The translations under genes and the position numbers were made by a program. Shown in pieces: positions 8,739 to 17,598 of a stretch of DNA of 64,000 nt (its first letter is position 1; each line of letters opens with the position of its first letter). The notes under the pieces were generated by a model. It ran no database searches, was not told the origin of the DNA, and was given only the letters and a program-made list of their open reading frames with translations. The stretch lies in assembly GCA_018674495.1 (NCBI GenBank), contig JABHAA010000072.1, forward strand, positions 1 through 64,000, written 5' to 3'. Origin of the DNA: Rhodospirillaceae bacterium. GTDB lineage: Bacteria; Pseudomonadota; Alphaproteobacteria; Rhodospirillales; UBA2165.

Positions 8739-11144
8739 TCAAGCGGCGATAATGCGATCCGGCGGCAGGCGCACTTCGACCGTAGTGCCGATGCCAAGCT
8801 GGCTGATGATATTCATGTGCCCACCGTGGAGATCCACCAAACTTTTTGTCAGCGGAAGGCCCAGGCCGGTGCCTTCGTTTTCCCGGTCGAAGGCGTTGCT
8901 CACCTGGCCGAACTTGGTCATGGCAATCGCGATATGTTCGTTGGTCATACCGATGCCGGAATCCTCGACCGCGAGCACCAGCGCATTTTCATCATCAACG
9001 TGCGAGCCCAACGACACCGTACCGCCGTGATCGGTAAATTTGACGGCGTTGGTCAGGAGGTTGACCAATATTTGTTTGATGCGCAGCCGGTCTGCATTGA
9101 TCGTACAGGGCAGATCGCGCATGCCGTTGAATAGTTTTACGCCCTTTTTGCTGGCCGGTTCGGCGACGTAATCCATCGCTTCGGCGGCCACGTCGCGGAG
9201 TTCGAAGTTTTCTGAGCTGAGATCGGCGGCGCCGGCCTCGATCGAGGACAAATCCAGGATTTCGTTGATGACTTCCAAAAGGTGGCTGCCGGCATTCGAA
9301 ATGGTTCCGATATATTCGGCCTGTTTATCGTTGGCCAGGGGCCCGAATATTTTACTGAGCAGCGAATCAGAGTAGCCGATGACCGCGTTCAATGGGGTGC
9401 GCAATTCGTGGCTCATATTGGCAAGAAATTCGGATTTGGCCCGGTTGGCGGCTTCCGATTTATTCATGGCGTCTTCAAGTTCGCGCTCGTGGAGCTTAAG
9501 CTTTGTGATCTCGTAGTGAAACGATATGGTAGCGCCGTCGCTCAACTCCTGGCGGTTGTAGCCAAACCATCGGTTATCTTCGGCCCGGTATTCCCCTTGG
9601 CGGCCGCTTTCGAGGCCATGCGTGATGTAGTCATCGATCCATTGATCGGAATTTTCAAAACTGGTTTCCATATAGTTGGCCGCCGCCAGCGCTCTCACAT
9701 ATTCGGAAAAATGTAGCCCTGGCTCGAGCATGGCGGAAACTCCGCTGTGGATTTCCTTGTAAAACTGGTTGCACATCGCCAGACGCCGGTCCTGATCCCA
9801 AAGAACAACGCCTGCATTCATGCTATCTAGGGCGTCCAGGAAACGTCGCTCGCTTTCACCAAGGGCGCTTTCCGCGCTTTCCTGTCTTTGGGCCGTTTGC
9901 CGGAGGGTATCGATGGCGCGCACCAGGTCGCCGAATTCGCCCGACCGCGGAAACTTCGAAATATCAATATTTGTGTCGCCCGCGGCCATGCGCTGTAGGG
10001 AGTTGGTCAGCAGCTTCATCGGTCGGACAATGCGCCCCAAAACCAGCCATAGAAACATACCGATCAAGACAAGCGGAAGGGCGGGCCTGAGGGCGTTGGT
10101 CGCATTGGCAACTGATTTAATCTCGTCGAGGGCGGCGGTGACGCCGCGTGCGCGCAGCGTCTTGTCGGCGGCGATCTGGCGGCCAAGTAGGATAAGCCCC
10201 GCAAGGGCCGGCTTGTCATCGACGACAATCCGGGCATCAATCTCGGACGGAACCAGGCCCCGCCTGGTAAGTTCTACCGCCTGTTCCAGGGAGCGCTGGT
10301 ATTCAATCAGCACGGCGCCAACGTCGGTAAGGGCGGCAATTTCGTTGGGCTTATCGGTACGCGCGCGGTACTTGGCGAGCAATTGCTCCGCTTGGTTGCT
10401 TTGCACCTGGAATTTTTCTGCTAAAGCCGGATCGCCCTTCAAAACAAAATTCTTAAAGTTATGGATCATGCCGCCATAACCGAGGATGGCGCGGAGTGTT
10501 TCCAGTACCTGGCGCCGGTTCATGGTTTCGCTGTTCCGGCTCAACTGGCGTCTTTCCGCGTCGAAAAGGATATTGAAAGCACCCAGTGCTGGCTGGTCAT
10601 CGACCTTGATCATGGCGTTGATCTCGGCGCTTGACCGGCCTTTGCCGGCCAGGTCGATGGCGTCGTTGATGGAATTGCTATAGGCGAAAATCATAGCGCG
10701 GATGTCGCCCAGGGCCAATTTTTCCTCGTCATCCAATTGCAAGTCTTCATATTGGGAAACGATAGCATTGGCGCCGTGAAGTTTTGCGCGCGCCGTGTTG
10801 GCGTAAATGGAGTTCTTGCGCAGAATAAAATTCTTCTGGGCATGGATCATGCCGCCATAACCCAGCTCGCGGTGCAAGGTGTTGAGCAATCTGAGCTTGT
10901 CGGAGTGTACTTGGTCGAATGATTTCCAGGCGTTAGAAATTTTCTCAATATTGTTTAGGGCGATCTCGGACGTCACGCCAAAGACGGCGCCGACCATCAC
11001 CATGAGGCCGACAAATACCCACCCAGTGGCCTTTATACTCAAAGGTTTAAACAATTTCGTTTGTTCCCAAATTAACCGGCTGGTGCGATTAAATGTTTTT
11101 ATCCGGCCCTTACAATAATTGGGAATTGCTGGCGGTGTATTCAA
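8739..11144 (-). CDS. Membrane sensor histidine kinase with duplicated sensor domain
   Basis: An 801-residue kinase. Order by eye: membrane segment about 40-57; periplasmic region about 60-350 made of two related units sharing GYGGMIHxxKNFxL at residues 95-108 and 222-235, each followed about 80 residues later by VDDxPAL; second membrane segment about 355-373; HAMP about 374-425; a PAS-like region about 433-548; HisKA with phosphoacceptor histidine in MSHELRTPLNAVIGYSD (H579); and a HATPase domain with N and G boxes (DSGIGM, GTGLGLPLTKSL). No response regulator gene is adjacent. The start appears to be TTG at 11144, since no ATG is available before the first membrane segment. Confidence 0.88.
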   Translation of the reverse strand: MNTPPAIPNYCKGRIKTFNRTSRLIWEQTKLFKPLSIKATGWVFVGLMVMVGAVFGVTSEIALNNIEKISNAWKSFDQVHSDKLRLLNTLHRELGYGGMIHAQKNFILRKNSIYANTARAKLHGANAIVSQYEDLQLDDEEKLALGDIRAMIFAYSNSINDAIDLAGKGRSSAEINAMIKVDDQPALGAFNILFDAERRQLSRNSETMNRRQVLETLRAILGYGGMIHNFKNFVLKGDPALAEKFQVQSNQAEQLLAKYRARTDKPNEIAALTDVGAVLIEYQRSLEQAVELTRRGLVPSEIDARIVVDDKPALAGLILLGRQIAADKTLRARGVTAALDEIKSVANATNALRPALPLVLIGMFLWLVLGRIVRPMKLLTNSLQRMAAGDTNIDISKFPRSGEFGDLVRAIDTLRQTAQRQESAESALGESERRFLDALDSMNAGVVLWDQDRRLAMCNQFYKEIHSGVSAMLEPGLHFSEYVRALAAANYMETSFENSDQWIDDYITHGLESGRQGEYRAEDNRWFGYNRQELSDGATISFHYEITKLKLHERELEDAMNKSEAANRAKSEFLANMSHELRTPLNAVIGYSDSLLSKIFGPLANDKQAEYIGTISNAGSHLLEVINEILDLSSIEAGAADLSSENFELRDVAAEAMDYVAEPASKKGVKLFNGMRDLPCTINADRLRIKQILVNLLTNAVKFTDHGGTVSLGSHVDDENALVLAVEDSGIGMTNEHIAIAMTKFGQVSNAFDRENEGTGLGLPLTKSLVDLHGGHMNIISQLGIGTTVEVRLPPDRIIAA

Positions 11145-11193
11145 GTCATTGATGGCGCATTTATGACCATGGAATTATCACTTAAGTCATTGA
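11143..11193. repeat. Direct repeat AAGTCATTGA upstream of the kinase gene
   Basis: The 10-base sequence AAGTCATTGA occurs at 11143-11152 and again at 11184-11193, 41 bases apart (about four helical turns), in the 137-base divergent region between the kinase gene and gpt. The spacing would suit a dimeric regulator, but two copies of a 10-mer are weak evidence and the first overlaps the proposed TTG start. Confidence 0.3.
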
Positions 11194-11281
11194 CGTTGCA
11201 ACTAAAAATGGATTCTCTTGTGCGACCTTAATCGACTGGTAATATCGCGGCGAATTCAGGGGTATCGGAGCGGAACAAATC

Positions 11282-11767
11282 ATGGCAGAACCGGTAAGCG
11301 GAAACGAACATATCGTCACCTGGAACGAGGTGCACCGAGATACCAAGGCGCTGGTCAACCGGCTGATCGATGCAGGACCATGGCGCGGCATCGTCGCCAT
11401 TTCCAGGGGCGGGCTGGTGCCGGCCACCATTCTCGCGCGGGAAATGGAAATCCGCTATGTGGACACATTGTGTATCGCGTCCTACGACGAAAAGGACCAG
11501 AGCGAGATTACCCTGATAAAATCGCCGGACGAAGCGGTCGCCGATGCCGGCAAAGGCTGGCTGTTGGTGGACGATCTGGTCGATACCGGCACCACCATGC
11601 GCGCCGCCAAGGAATTATTGCCCGAAAGCCATGTAGCCACGGTCTACGCCAAGCCGGACGGCATGCCCTATGTGGACACCTTCGTGCACGAGGTGGCGCA
11701 AGCGGTCTGGATCTTTTTCCCATGGGATACGGACCTTACCTACACCACACCCATGGCTCGGACCTAA
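11282..11767 (+). CDS. gpt: Xanthine-guanine phosphoribosyltransferase
   Basis: A 161-residue type I phosphoribosyltransferase, close to the length of E. coli Gpt. The PRPP loop LLVDDLVDTGTT is at residues 94-105 and the substrate loop AISRGGLVPA at 39-48. The C-terminal hood WIFFPWDTD matches the XGPRT form. It salvages xanthine, guanine and hypoxanthine to nucleotides in the cytosol. The convergent neighbour 9 bases downstream is a purine permease, so the two genes together form a purine salvage locus. Confidence 0.9.
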   Translation: MAEPVSGNEHIVTWNEVHRDTKALVNRLIDAGPWRGIVAISRGGLVPATILAREMEIRYVDTLCIASYDEKDQSEITLIKSPDEAVADAGKGWLLVDDLVDTGTTMRAAKELLPESHVATVYAKPDGMPYVDTFVHEVAQAVWIFFPWDTDLTYTTPMART

Positions 11768-11775
11768 CTGGTCTT

Positions 11776-13074
11776 TTAAGTCCCGAAGGCGTAGTGCAAC
11801 GCGCCTAAGACGGCGACCAGCAAAATTGCAGGGTTTAAATCGGCGAAGCGCCCGCTCAACAATTTGATCACCGCGTAGGAGACAAAGCCGATGGCGATGC
11901 CGTTGGCGATGGAAAATGTGAGCGGCATCAATACCGCCGCCAGAACCGCCGGCGCGTATTCGGAAACGTCATCCCAATCCAGATCTTTGAGGTTGCGCGC
12001 AAAATAGGCGGCGACGAACACCAGCGCCGGCGCCGTCGCAAAACCGGGAATGCTCTGTGCCAATGGCGCAAAGCCGAGGCACAGCAAGAACAGCACCGCC
12101 GTGGTTACCGCTGTCAGGCCTGTGCGCCCGCCTTCCTTGATGCCGGCGCCGCTTTCGATGAAGCTTGTGGTGTTGGAGGTGCCGAATACGGAGCCGGCGA
12201 CGGTGGCCACCGAATCCGAAATAACAGCGCGGCCAATGCCCTCGATATTGCCGTCGGCGTCGACCTTGCCGGCGACGTTGGCAACGCTGGTGAGCGTCCC
12301 GGCGGTATCGAAGAAATCCACGAACAGGAAGGCGAAGACCACGCCCAGCAGGGCCACCGACATGGCGCCCGCAATATCCAATTGCATGAATGTGGGCGCC
12401 ATCGACGGAATTTCGCCGACGAAGCCGCTGAAACCGGCAATGCCGAATATCCAGGCGATAATCGAGACCACCAGGATCGAAATAACAATGGCGCCCGGTA
12501 CTTTCATGCGGTCCAGCGCCACCATGCCTGCGAAGCCGAGCCCGGCCAGCAATACCGGCGCGCTGGAAAGATCGCCAAGCCCGACCAGGGTCGCCGGATT
12601 ATCGACCACCACGCCAGCGTTTTTTAGCCCGATGATGGCCAGAAAAAAGCCGATGCCGGCGCCAATGCCATATTTCAAGGAGCTTGGGATCGAATTGATG
12701 ATCCATTGGCGAAGGCCGGTGAGGGAGAGGATGAAAAAGATAACGCCGGCGATGAACACGGCGCCCAGCGCCACCTCCCAGGTCTGCTTCATGCCAAGCA
12801 CCACGCCGAAGGCAAAGAACGCGTTGAGGCCCATGCCCGGCGCCATGGCCACCGGCCACTTCGCCCAGAGGCCCATGATCAATGTGCCGACGGCCGCCGC
12901 CAGGATGGTAGCCACGAACACGGCGCCGAAATCCATGCCCGCCTTGGACAGGATCGATGGATTGACGACGATGATATAAGCCATGGTCAAAAATGTGGCC
13001 AGACCGGCGAGAATTTCGGTGCGGATAGTTGAGCCCTTGGCTTCGATGTCGAAGTAACGCGCTATGGCTTCCAT
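11776..13074 (-). CDS. AzgA/PbuG-type purine (hypoxanthine/guanine/adenine) permease
   Basis: A 432-residue NCS2/AzgA family transporter with 12-14 hydrophobic segments. Family marks include the N-terminus RYFDIEAKGSTIRTE, AGLATFLTMAYIIVVNP, a motif PGMGLNAFFAF, and GTSNTTSFIESGAGIKEGGRTG. It imports purine bases by proton symport in the inner membrane. ATG at 13074 has GGGGA about 8 bases upstream; a longer reading from 13107 adds 11 non-conserved residues. It faces gpt tail to tail. Confidence 0.9.
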   Translation of the reverse strand: MEAIARYFDIEAKGSTIRTEILAGLATFLTMAYIIVVNPSILSKAGMDFGAVFVATILAAAVGTLIMGLWAKWPVAMAPGMGLNAFFAFGVVLGMKQTWEVALGAVFIAGVIFFILSLTGLRQWIINSIPSSLKYGIGAGIGFFLAIIGLKNAGVVVDNPATLVGLGDLSSAPVLLAGLGFAGMVALDRMKVPGAIVISILVVSIIAWIFGIAGFSGFVGEIPSMAPTFMQLDIAGAMSVALLGVVFAFLFVDFFDTAGTLTSVANVAGKVDADGNIEGIGRAVISDSVATVAGSVFGTSNTTSFIESGAGIKEGGRTGLTAVTTAVLFLLCLGFAPLAQSIPGFATAPALVFVAAYFARNLKDLDWDDVSEYAPAVLAAVLMPLTFSIANGIAIGFVSYAVIKLLSGRFADLNPAILLVAVLGALHYAFGT

Positions 13075-13163
13075 GATGCTGTCCCCGTTATGCAGATTAA
13101 TCCCCACGTCTATACGGCTTAACCCGATTCCGCCGCCGCCGTAAACAGGGAAATGAAAGGCGC

Positions 13164-14489
13164 TTAAGCGCTGCGGATGCGGTCCCGATGCGTGGTCATG
13201 GTGCGCGTCGCGCCGCGCGTATCGATCACCAATTTTGAAGCTGCCACCAAAGCTTCGAAATCGATGGCATCGTGGTCGGTGACGATCAGCGCCGCATCGA
13301 AATTTCGGAGCACATCGGCGCTCAGTTCCACCGAGCGCCGCCCGGCCAATGCTGCATGTTCCCTTGTCTGGGGAATCTCGGGCACGAACGGGTCGTGGTA
13401 ATCGACATTCGCGCCGCCATCTTCCAGCATGTCGATTAAAGTCAGCGCCGGGCTTTCGCGGATATCATTGACGTTTTTCTTGTAAGCCAGGCCGACGCAA
13501 AGCACGGCTGCGCCGTCCAGGGACTTGCCTGCTTCTGTCAGGTTTTCGCTTAAGACCGATACGACGCGGCCCGGCATGGCGGTATTGATTTCGCCGGCCA
13601 GTTCGATGAAACGGGTTTCGGCGCCCACTTGGCGGGCCCGCCAGGTCAGATAAAACGGATCGATAGGGATGCAGTGACCGCCAAGCCCGGGACCGGGATA
13701 AAACGGCATATAGCCGAACGGCTTGGTCTTGGCGGCATCGATTACTTCCCACACATCGATGCCCATTTTCTCGTAGACCACCTTCATTTCGTTGGCCAGG
13801 GCGATATTAACGGCGCGAAAAACGTTTTCGGTCAGCTTAACCGCTTCGGCCACTTCGAGGGTGGAGACCGGTATGGTTTCGACGACGATCTGATCGTAAA
13901 GGGCGCATGCGGCCTGGAGCGCATCCTCGCCGTCGCCGCCGACCACCTTGGGGATCAACGAGGTCCGGAACTCGGCGTTGCCCGGATCTTCACGCTCCGG
14001 CGAATAGGCGAGCAGGAAATCAACACCGGATTTAAGTCCGCCAGCTTCCAGGATCGGCTTCATCACCTCGCGGCTGGTGCCGGGATAGGTGGTGGATTCC
14101 AAGATCACCAACTGCCCGTCGCGCAAATGGGCGGCGATGGTTTCGGCAGTGTCGGTCACATATTTAAGATCCGGCTGGCGCTCGGGGCCTAAGGGCGTCG
14201 GCACGCAAAGGATGATAGCGTCCATATTTTTCAGGCCGGCGAATTCGGTGGTCGCGCGCAAATGCCCGCCCGCTTTGGCGGCTTCGATGACATCGGCCGG
14301 AATATGGCTCAGATAGCTGCGCCCCTCGTTGACCGCATCGACTTTGATGTTGTCCACATCGAAGCCGGTAACCTGGAATCTCTCACCGGCAAAGGTGAGC
14401 GCCAGCGGCAAGCCCACATAGCCGATGCCGATGATGCCGATTTTGGCGGAGCGGTCTTGGAAGCGTTGGATAAGATCGGCAGGGAGCAT
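13164..14489 (-). CDS. UDP-N-acetyl-D-glucosamine 6-dehydrogenase-like nucleotide-sugar dehydrogenase (WbpA/TviB type)
   Basis: A 441-residue UDP-sugar dehydrogenase. The NAD-binding motif GIGYVG lies at residues 21-26, VPTPLGPERQPDL near 96, the ESTTYPGT loop near 131, and the catalytic cysteine in GGHCIPIDPFYLTW at C273. The TPLGPERQPDL segment resembles WbpA-type UDP-GlcNAc dehydrogenases more than Ugd. The product would be a uronic acid sugar for surface polysaccharide. ATG at 14489 was chosen because the longer reading overlaps the heparinase-like gene; the gene starts 4 bases after that gene's stop, so the two are probably cotranscribed. Confidence 0.87.
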   Translation of the reverse strand: MLPADLIQRFQDRSAKIGIIGIGYVGLPLALTFAGERFQVTGFDVDNIKVDAVNEGRSYLSHIPADVIEAAKAGGHLRATTEFAGLKNMDAIILCVPTPLGPERQPDLKYVTDTAETIAAHLRDGQLVILESTTYPGTSREVMKPILEAGGLKSGVDFLLAYSPEREDPGNAEFRTSLIPKVVGGDGEDALQAACALYDQIVVETIPVSTLEVAEAVKLTENVFRAVNIALANEMKVVYEKMGIDVWEVIDAAKTKPFGYMPFYPGPGLGGHCIPIDPFYLTWRARQVGAETRFIELAGEINTAMPGRVVSVLSENLTEAGKSLDGAAVLCVGLAYKKNVNDIRESPALTLIDMLEDGGANVDYHDPFVPEIPQTREHAALAGRRSVELSADVLRNFDAALIVTDHDAIDFEALVAASKLVIDTRGATRTMTTHRDRIRSA

Positions 14490-14493
14490 CGGA

Positions 14494-16143
14494 TCAAAGC
14501 CGCGCCAGGCGCCATTTGACGGTGGTGCCGCTGGCTTCGGTAAGCCCGGAAAGGACGATCTGCTGGCAGCGCCGGCGCCGTTGCGGCGCATCGAAATAGA
14601 CGCTGTCTTCGAGGGTGAGCGAAAAGGCGCCGGCGGTGAACTTCCAGCCCTTGCCCCGGTGCGGCTTGATCAAAACCCCGTGGCCGTCCTGGATCACGGT
14701 TGCCTGAATATTGGGATGCAGATGGAAGCGGGCATCGAAGGCAATGCCGGGCTTGCCGTAGATCTGATCCTCGCCCTGTAATTCTGTTCCGTCCGGTTCC
14801 AGCATCAACAAGCGCCGGTGGGTGAGGCCGAGGGCTTGCTCGTAGCCTTCGGACACCGCTTCGATAATGGTGTTGCCGTCAAGCTCGCGCCGGGACGAGG
14901 TGACCTGACGGGCGCTGCGGGCGCTGCCTCCGGCCGGATTGACCGGCGCCGAGTTGAGATCGCCGATCACCACCGTCGAATGGGCTGCTGTCGAGCGCAG
15001 GGCCTGGCGCCATTCGCCGCCGAGGCCACCGCCGCCGCAATTAACGATCAATCTCTCCTTGCCGGCGCTCATCTCGAACGACAACGCGCCTGCATGGCCC
15101 CAACGGTTGGCGTCGCGCCCGGGCATGTTGCCAGCATCCATGATCACCGTCGAGCGCCCGGCGCTTAAGCGCTGAAAGCCGGAATGAGGGGCGCTTGAAA
15201 TGGTGCGCACGCGCATATTCGACTTGCTCAATATCTGATCGATGATATCGGCGTCTTCCATGGCGCCGCCGTTGAACAAGGCCAGCCCGCCATCGCCAAG
15301 CCGCATGGAGCGCAGCATCGGCGCCATCAGGCGCACCGCGTCTTTAAGCCAGACCGGCTGCTCCAAATGGGCGGCGGCGAGGGTCTCGGTGACGGCAATC
15401 AGATCGCTCAGCAATTGTAGCTGGACCGACGGGTTGCGCGAAATATGCCCGCCGTCGGGAAAGATCTGGCGGCGCAGCTCGATATTCATCTGGCGGAGGC
15501 CCTGATTGAGGTATTTGTCGCAACCGGGCAGCGACACGCCGCAATAGATGAGCCCCTTCAAAGACGTGATGCGTTTCGACGACGACGGCGCCTTGGCAAT
15601 ATTGCGGGCCAGATGGCGCCCCTGGCGGGCCAGTTCCGTATAAAGGGTGAGGCGAAACTCTTCTTCCGCCTCGGCCGCGAAAAAGCCGAAATGAGTGAGC
15701 CAGTTGATCAGCCGCTGGGCGGTCACATCGGGGCGCCACGGCAGCGCCGACCAATGGCCATGGCTGCGGATCCAGCTTTCGACCAGACGTCTTGCGCAGG
15801 CCCGCGCCTGGTCTGTGCCAACGGCGCGCAAATCGCCCAGCCAGGCAAAACCGTTGAGGTGGCATAGCCACGCCTCACCTGCATTGGCGGGGGCCGCGCC
15901 CATGTCCGATACCTCGCGGCGCTCGCCGGCAAAGGAAAGATGCCCGGCCAGGATCGCCTGACCGCCAGCGGCCGAGCCCGGAAAAATTTCGGGCGGCGTG
16001 CCGAGAAGCCGGTCGGGGCTGCGCCCGATCAACGTGTAGCGGTACAATGGACTGCCGTAGCCAAAGCGCATCAGCGCGCCCATAAGGCCCGGCCGGTCCT
16101 CTATTCCCTGGAGTTCAGAGAGCAAAACACTCTCCCCGATCAT
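14494..16143 (-). CDS. Heparinase II/III-like protein
   Basis: A 549-residue protein with an N-terminal alpha-helical toroid region (tryptophan-rich, RLINWLTHFGFF) and a C-terminal beta-sandwich with the Heparinase II/III pattern (NGGAMEDADIIDQIL, DAGNMPGRDANRWGHAGALSFEMSAGKERLIVN with a central histidine, and AAHSTVVI). In the family these proteins cleave or modify uronate-containing polysaccharide, here possibly the cell's own surface glycan given the nucleotide-sugar dehydrogenase next door. ATG at 16143 has GGAGGG upstream. No clear signal peptide is seen. Confidence 0.8.
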   Translation of the reverse strand: MIGESVLLSELQGIEDRPGLMGALMRFGYGSPLYRYTLIGRSPDRLLGTPPEIFPGSAAGGQAILAGHLSFAGERREVSDMGAAPANAGEAWLCHLNGFAWLGDLRAVGTDQARACARRLVESWIRSHGHWSALPWRPDVTAQRLINWLTHFGFFAAEAEEEFRLTLYTELARQGRHLARNIAKAPSSSKRITSLKGLIYCGVSLPGCDKYLNQGLRQMNIELRRQIFPDGGHISRNPSVQLQLLSDLIAVTETLAAAHLEQPVWLKDAVRLMAPMLRSMRLGDGGLALFNGGAMEDADIIDQILSKSNMRVRTISSAPHSGFQRLSAGRSTVIMDAGNMPGRDANRWGHAGALSFEMSAGKERLIVNCGGGGLGGEWRQALRSTAAHSTVVIGDLNSAPVNPAGGSARSARQVTSSRRELDGNTIIEAVSEGYEQALGLTHRRLLMLEPDGTELQGEDQIYGKPGIAFDARFHLHPNIQATVIQDGHGVLIKPHRGKGWKFTAGAFSLTLEDSVYFDAPQRRRRCQQIVLSGLTEASGTTVKWRLARL

Positions 16144-16216
16144 CTTTGTTTATCCCTCCAGTCTTGCTAAACAAAATTGGCGAACATTTGGTTAATCCCC
16201 GGACACCAATCGCCGA

Positions 16217-17503
16217 TCATTTGCGAATAATGCGCGCCGCGTAGAACCCATCCATACCGCCCAGTTCGCCAAGGTGGCACGGTAGGCTGCGCAAGTCGCC
16301 GTCCTCGGTGATCGCCTCGGCCAAACCGCCGATATCAGCGGCGGAAATCGGCGCCCGGCGCAACCGCTCGTCGGATGCTAACAGATTGGCGGTCACAACG
16401 GGGCCCTCTTGGCTGTCCAGCGAGCAGGTGGCGAAAACCAACACGCCGCCGGGGCGCAACAGATCCACCGCGTGCGCCGCCAGCTTCGCCTGCACCGCCG
16501 CCGCCCGCGTCACCTCTCGGGGCGCCCTCGTGCGCTGGATATCGGGATGGCGGCGGATGGTGCCGGTGGCGCTGCAGGGCGCATCCAGGAGCACCCCGTC
16601 CAAGGGTGTATCCGGGCGCCAATCGCTCGCATCGGCGCATACCAGATCGGCGGCAAGGCCAAGCCGGCCCAAATTTTCGGCGAGCCGGCCTAAGCGTTTT
16701 TCGGATCGGTCGATGGCCGTCACATGGGCGCCGGCGTGGGCCAGTTGCGCCGTCTTGCCGCCGGGTGCCGCGCAAAGATCGGCAATACGCAGTCCGGCGA
16801 CATCGCCGAACAGGCGCGCCGGCAGGCTGGCGGCGGCGTCCTGCACCCACCATGCGCCCTCCGAAAATCCAGCCAACCCGGCAAGGCGCACCGATCCGGC
16901 CAGTCGCACCGAGCCGCCCGGCAATACCGAGCCGCCCAATTTTTCGGCCCACAGCCGCGCATCGGACTTGACCGTCAGATCCGTATTCGGGGTCTGCAAA
17001 TGAGCCTCGGCAATGCTCGCCGCTATCTCATTTCCGTAAGCCTGGCTCCAACTTTGCCACAGCCAATCGGGGGTATTGAGGCGGGGCGCGTCCTGGCCGG
17101 CGATGACTGCCTTGCCTTCGGTGGCAGCCCGGCGCAGCACCGCGTTGATCAGTTTTTTGTAGGGCCCCTGACCGGTATTGGCGGCCAGATTGACGGCGGT
17201 ATCGACCACCGCGTGGGCGGGGGTGTCCAAAAACATCAACTGGGCGCAGCCGAGCCGCAGGATATGGCGCGCGCCCAGCGCTTTGGGAGGCATCGGCCGG
17301 TCCAGCAACGCATCGATAAGCGCATCGATCTGGCCCAGACGGCGCAAGGTGGTGGCCACAAGATTATGGGCAAAGGCCCGGTCTCTGGGCTCAATATCGG
17401 CGCCCAGGGCTGTCTCGGCCTCCGTCAGGGCGTCTTCCAGATGCCGCTGTTTACCGAGAATACGGGCGAGCGCGGTGAGCGCTAGGCGCCGGTCAAAATC
17501 CAT
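16217..17503 (-). CDS. rsmB: 16S rRNA m5C967 methyltransferase RsmB (Sun/Fmu)
   Basis: A 428-residue protein: a NusB-like RNA-binding region (about 1-140) followed by a class I methyltransferase. The SAM site is DLCAAPGGKTAQLAHAG (242-258). The catalytic cysteine pair is C310 in DAPCSATGTIRRHPD and C360 in FATCSLDSQEG, as in m5C RNA methyltransferases. The linker at residues about 190-212 carries a short internal expansion (GGSV, then RLAGSV-type units). ATG at 17503 removes 77 arginine-rich non-homologous residues from the longest reading. Confidence 0.92.
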   Translation of the reverse strand: MDFDRRLALTALARILGKQRHLEDALTEAETALGADIEPRDRAFAHNLVATTLRRLGQIDALIDALLDRPMPPKALGARHILRLGCAQLMFLDTPAHAVVDTAVNLAANTGQGPYKKLINAVLRRAATEGKAVIAGQDAPRLNTPDWLWQSWSQAYGNEIAASIAEAHLQTPNTDLTVKSDARLWAEKLGGSVLPGGSVRLAGSVRLAGLAGFSEGAWWVQDAAASLPARLFGDVAGLRIADLCAAPGGKTAQLAHAGAHVTAIDRSEKRLGRLAENLGRLGLAADLVCADASDWRPDTPLDGVLLDAPCSATGTIRRHPDIQRTRAPREVTRAAAVQAKLAAHAVDLLRPGGVLVFATCSLDSQEGPVVTANLLASDERLRRAPISAADIGGLAEAITEDGDLRSLPCHLGELGGMDGFYAARIIRK

Positions 17504-17598
17504 AATCGAATTAATCCAAAGTCGATAAGTTCCCTGATTACACCGGCGGCGGGGCAAAAGCCAATTCAATGCTATGGACTTAAGTGGATTTCTGCATA

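Noticed and set aside
12050..12979. A 309-codon plus-strand frame
   Set aside because: Antisense to the purine permease, whose family features are clear; the product is Pro/Ser/Thr/Ala-rich low complexity.
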